64,000 nt of DNA from Endotrypanum monterogeii. Its lineage: Eukaryota > Euglenozoa > Kinetoplastea > Trypanosomatida > Trypanosomatidae. The notes beneath the pieces are model-generated. The model worked only from the letters and a program-made list of their open reading frames with translations, ran no database searches and was not told the DNA's origin. The DNA is taken from assembly GCA_000333855.2 (NCBI GenBank), contig CM007317.1:415599-479598 (forward strand), written 5' to 3'. The stretch's first letter is position 1. Every line of letters starts with the position of its first letter. Both the position numbers and the translations under genes were made by a program. Shown here piece by piece: positions 63,056 through 64,000 of this stretch.

Positions 63056-64000
63056 ATGTCCAAGTGCACCCCAGCTCGGCGTATCGACGGCCTCTTGACC
63101 ACCACCATCTGGGAACAGATGACACCGCTGGCCAACCAGTGTAAGGCAGTAAATCTAGGCCAAGGCTATCCCGGGTTTGCCCCTCCGACTTTTCTGCTGG
63201 AAAGCCTCGAGAAAGTCGTTGAGAACAGCGAACAGGTCCCTCTTGCTCACCAGTATTGTCCTACCCGTGGGAACCTAGAGCTCGTCAGTCAGCTGTGCAA
63301 AACTTACTCGAAACAACTTTCCCGTGAGATTCAGCCCTCAAACGTGGTGGTTACCAACGGCGTGACGCAGGCCCTCAACGCCGTATTTCAGGCTTTTCTC
63401 AACGACGGTGATGAGGTCATTCTCATCGAGCCGTTTTACGATGCATACTACCCGGACGTCGTTCTCGCGGGTGGCGTGGCCAAATTTGTCTCGCTGCAGC
63501 CCTCCACGCATTCGGCTGATTCCTGGAAGCTGACCCGTGAGGCGCTGCTTGGTGTTGTTAGTGATAAGACCAAGTTCATCCTCATTAACACGCCTCAAAA
63601 TATTCCCGGAAAGGTTTGGAGCGCGGAGGAACTCCAAATGATCGCAGAAGTGGCCAATCAGTTTGATGTCGTCGTCATTTCAGACGAGGTTTACATGCAT
63701 CTCACCTTCGACAAACCACATATCTCTATCGCACAATTGTCCAGCATGTGGGAGCGCACACTTATTCTTTGCAGTGCGGGCAAAACTTTCTCATGCACTG
63801 GGTGGAAGGTTGGTTGGGCTGTGGGCTGCGCTCGGCTGACTGCGCCTATTGCACAAATTGTTGCCTACCAGACCTTCTGCTGCTCTACACCATTTCAGAT
63901 CGCCATTGCCAGGACGATGGCGATGGCGGAGGAAAATGGCTTCTATGACACGCTGCGCGACGAGTACACGGCACGCGTGGAGCTGGTGTCAAATATGGTG
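63056..64000 (+). CDS. kynurenine/glutamine-type aminotransferase, 5' part
   Basis: The frame is open to the window end (315 codons), so the gene continues beyond it. The protein is a fold-type I PLP aminotransferase of the kynurenine aminotransferase / glutamine transaminase K (KAT/CCBL) group: VNLGQGYPGFAPP near the N-terminus, YCPTRGNLELVSQL, VVTNGVTQALNAVFQAFL, IEPFYDAYYPDVVLAGG, then SDEVYMHLTFD. The PLP lysine is Lys243 in SAGKTFSCTGWKVGW. The NTPHNPTGK motif is changed to NTPQNIPGK: His to Gln and PT to IP, which may alter the substrate site. Enzymes of this group work in the cytosol or mitochondria on aromatic and sulphur amino acids and oxo-acids. No presequence is evident. Confidence 0.92.
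   Translation, partial: MSKCTPARRIDGLLTTTIWEQMTPLANQCKAVNLGQGYPGFAPPTFLLESLEKVVENSEQVPLAHQYCPTRGNLELVSQLCKTYSKQLSREIQPSNVVVTNGVTQALNAVFQAFLNDGDEVILIEPFYDAYYPDVVLAGGVAKFVSLQPSTHSADSWKLTREALLGVVSDKTKFILINTPQNIPGKVWSAEELQMIAEVANQFDVVVISDEVYMHLTFDKPHISIAQLSSMWERTLILCSAGKTFSCTGWKVGWAVGCARLTAPIAQIVAYQTFCCSTPFQIAIARTMAMAEENGFYDTLRDEYTARVELVSNMV

Overview
This is a trypanosomatid nuclear chromosome segment, most likely Leishmania or a close Leishmaniinae relative. All credible genes lie on the + strand and none shows an intron. They are separated by pyrimidine-rich tracts followed by AG dinucleotides (trans-splice acceptors) and by long microsatellite-rich untranslated regions (TG/CA, TA, poly-C, poly-T). 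This is one directional polycistronic cluster. The genus assignment is inferred from gene content and architecture. The DIRS/VIPER/TATE-like remnant would fit the Viannia subgenus, but that cannot be settled from this window alone.

Layout. 1-937: 3' end of a TIG-like type I surface or membrane protein. 3123-5774: a Pumilio/PUF RNA-binding protein, followed by about 7.8 kb with no convincing gene. 13537-13980: small two-helix membrane protein. 15590-19801: large acidic protein with an ankyrin-like C-terminus. 21127-22437: axonemal inner-arm dynein light chain p28. 24045-26717: unrecognised 890-aa protein. 26820-26900: tRNA-Ser(CGA). 27631-29619: BCS1-like AAA ATPase. 30547-31635: PPR-like protein. 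32877-35186: F-box protein with a UIM-like motif. 36401-44589: three adjacent genes that look like diverged relatives (WD40 + Pro-rich; WD40 + a 60-bp repeat array + terminal RRYYGA motif; Pro-rich + RRYFGA motif without WD40). 45632-46627: DDAH/amidinotransferase-like protein. 48160-49137: membrane protein. 49857-50360: thioredoxin-like protein. 51018-51404: MOZART1-like small protein. 52700-54628: ABC1/UbiB kinase. 55448-56104: CWC15-like splicing factor. 56742-58769: type II membrane glycosyltransferase. About 59670-60690: frameshifted retroelement pseudogene with an RNase H signature. 61734-62525: PNUTS-like PP1 regulator carrying RVCW. 63056-64000: 5' part of a kynurenine/glutamine-type aminotransferase.

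Together. Several genes point to the mitochondrion (BCS1-like, PPR, ABC1 kinase, and probably the 13537 and 48160 membrane proteins). Two point to the flagellum or microtubule cytoskeleton (p28, MOZART1-like) and two to nuclear RNA processing or transcription (CWC15-like, PNUTS-like). Co-transcription in trypanosomatids does not imply shared function. Regulation is expected in the UTRs, where the window offers an inverted pair of nearly identical SIDER-like repeats, several long inverted repeats built around dinucleotide tracts, and candidate Pumilio sites. The PUF protein encoded here has a base-reading code identical to human Pumilio.
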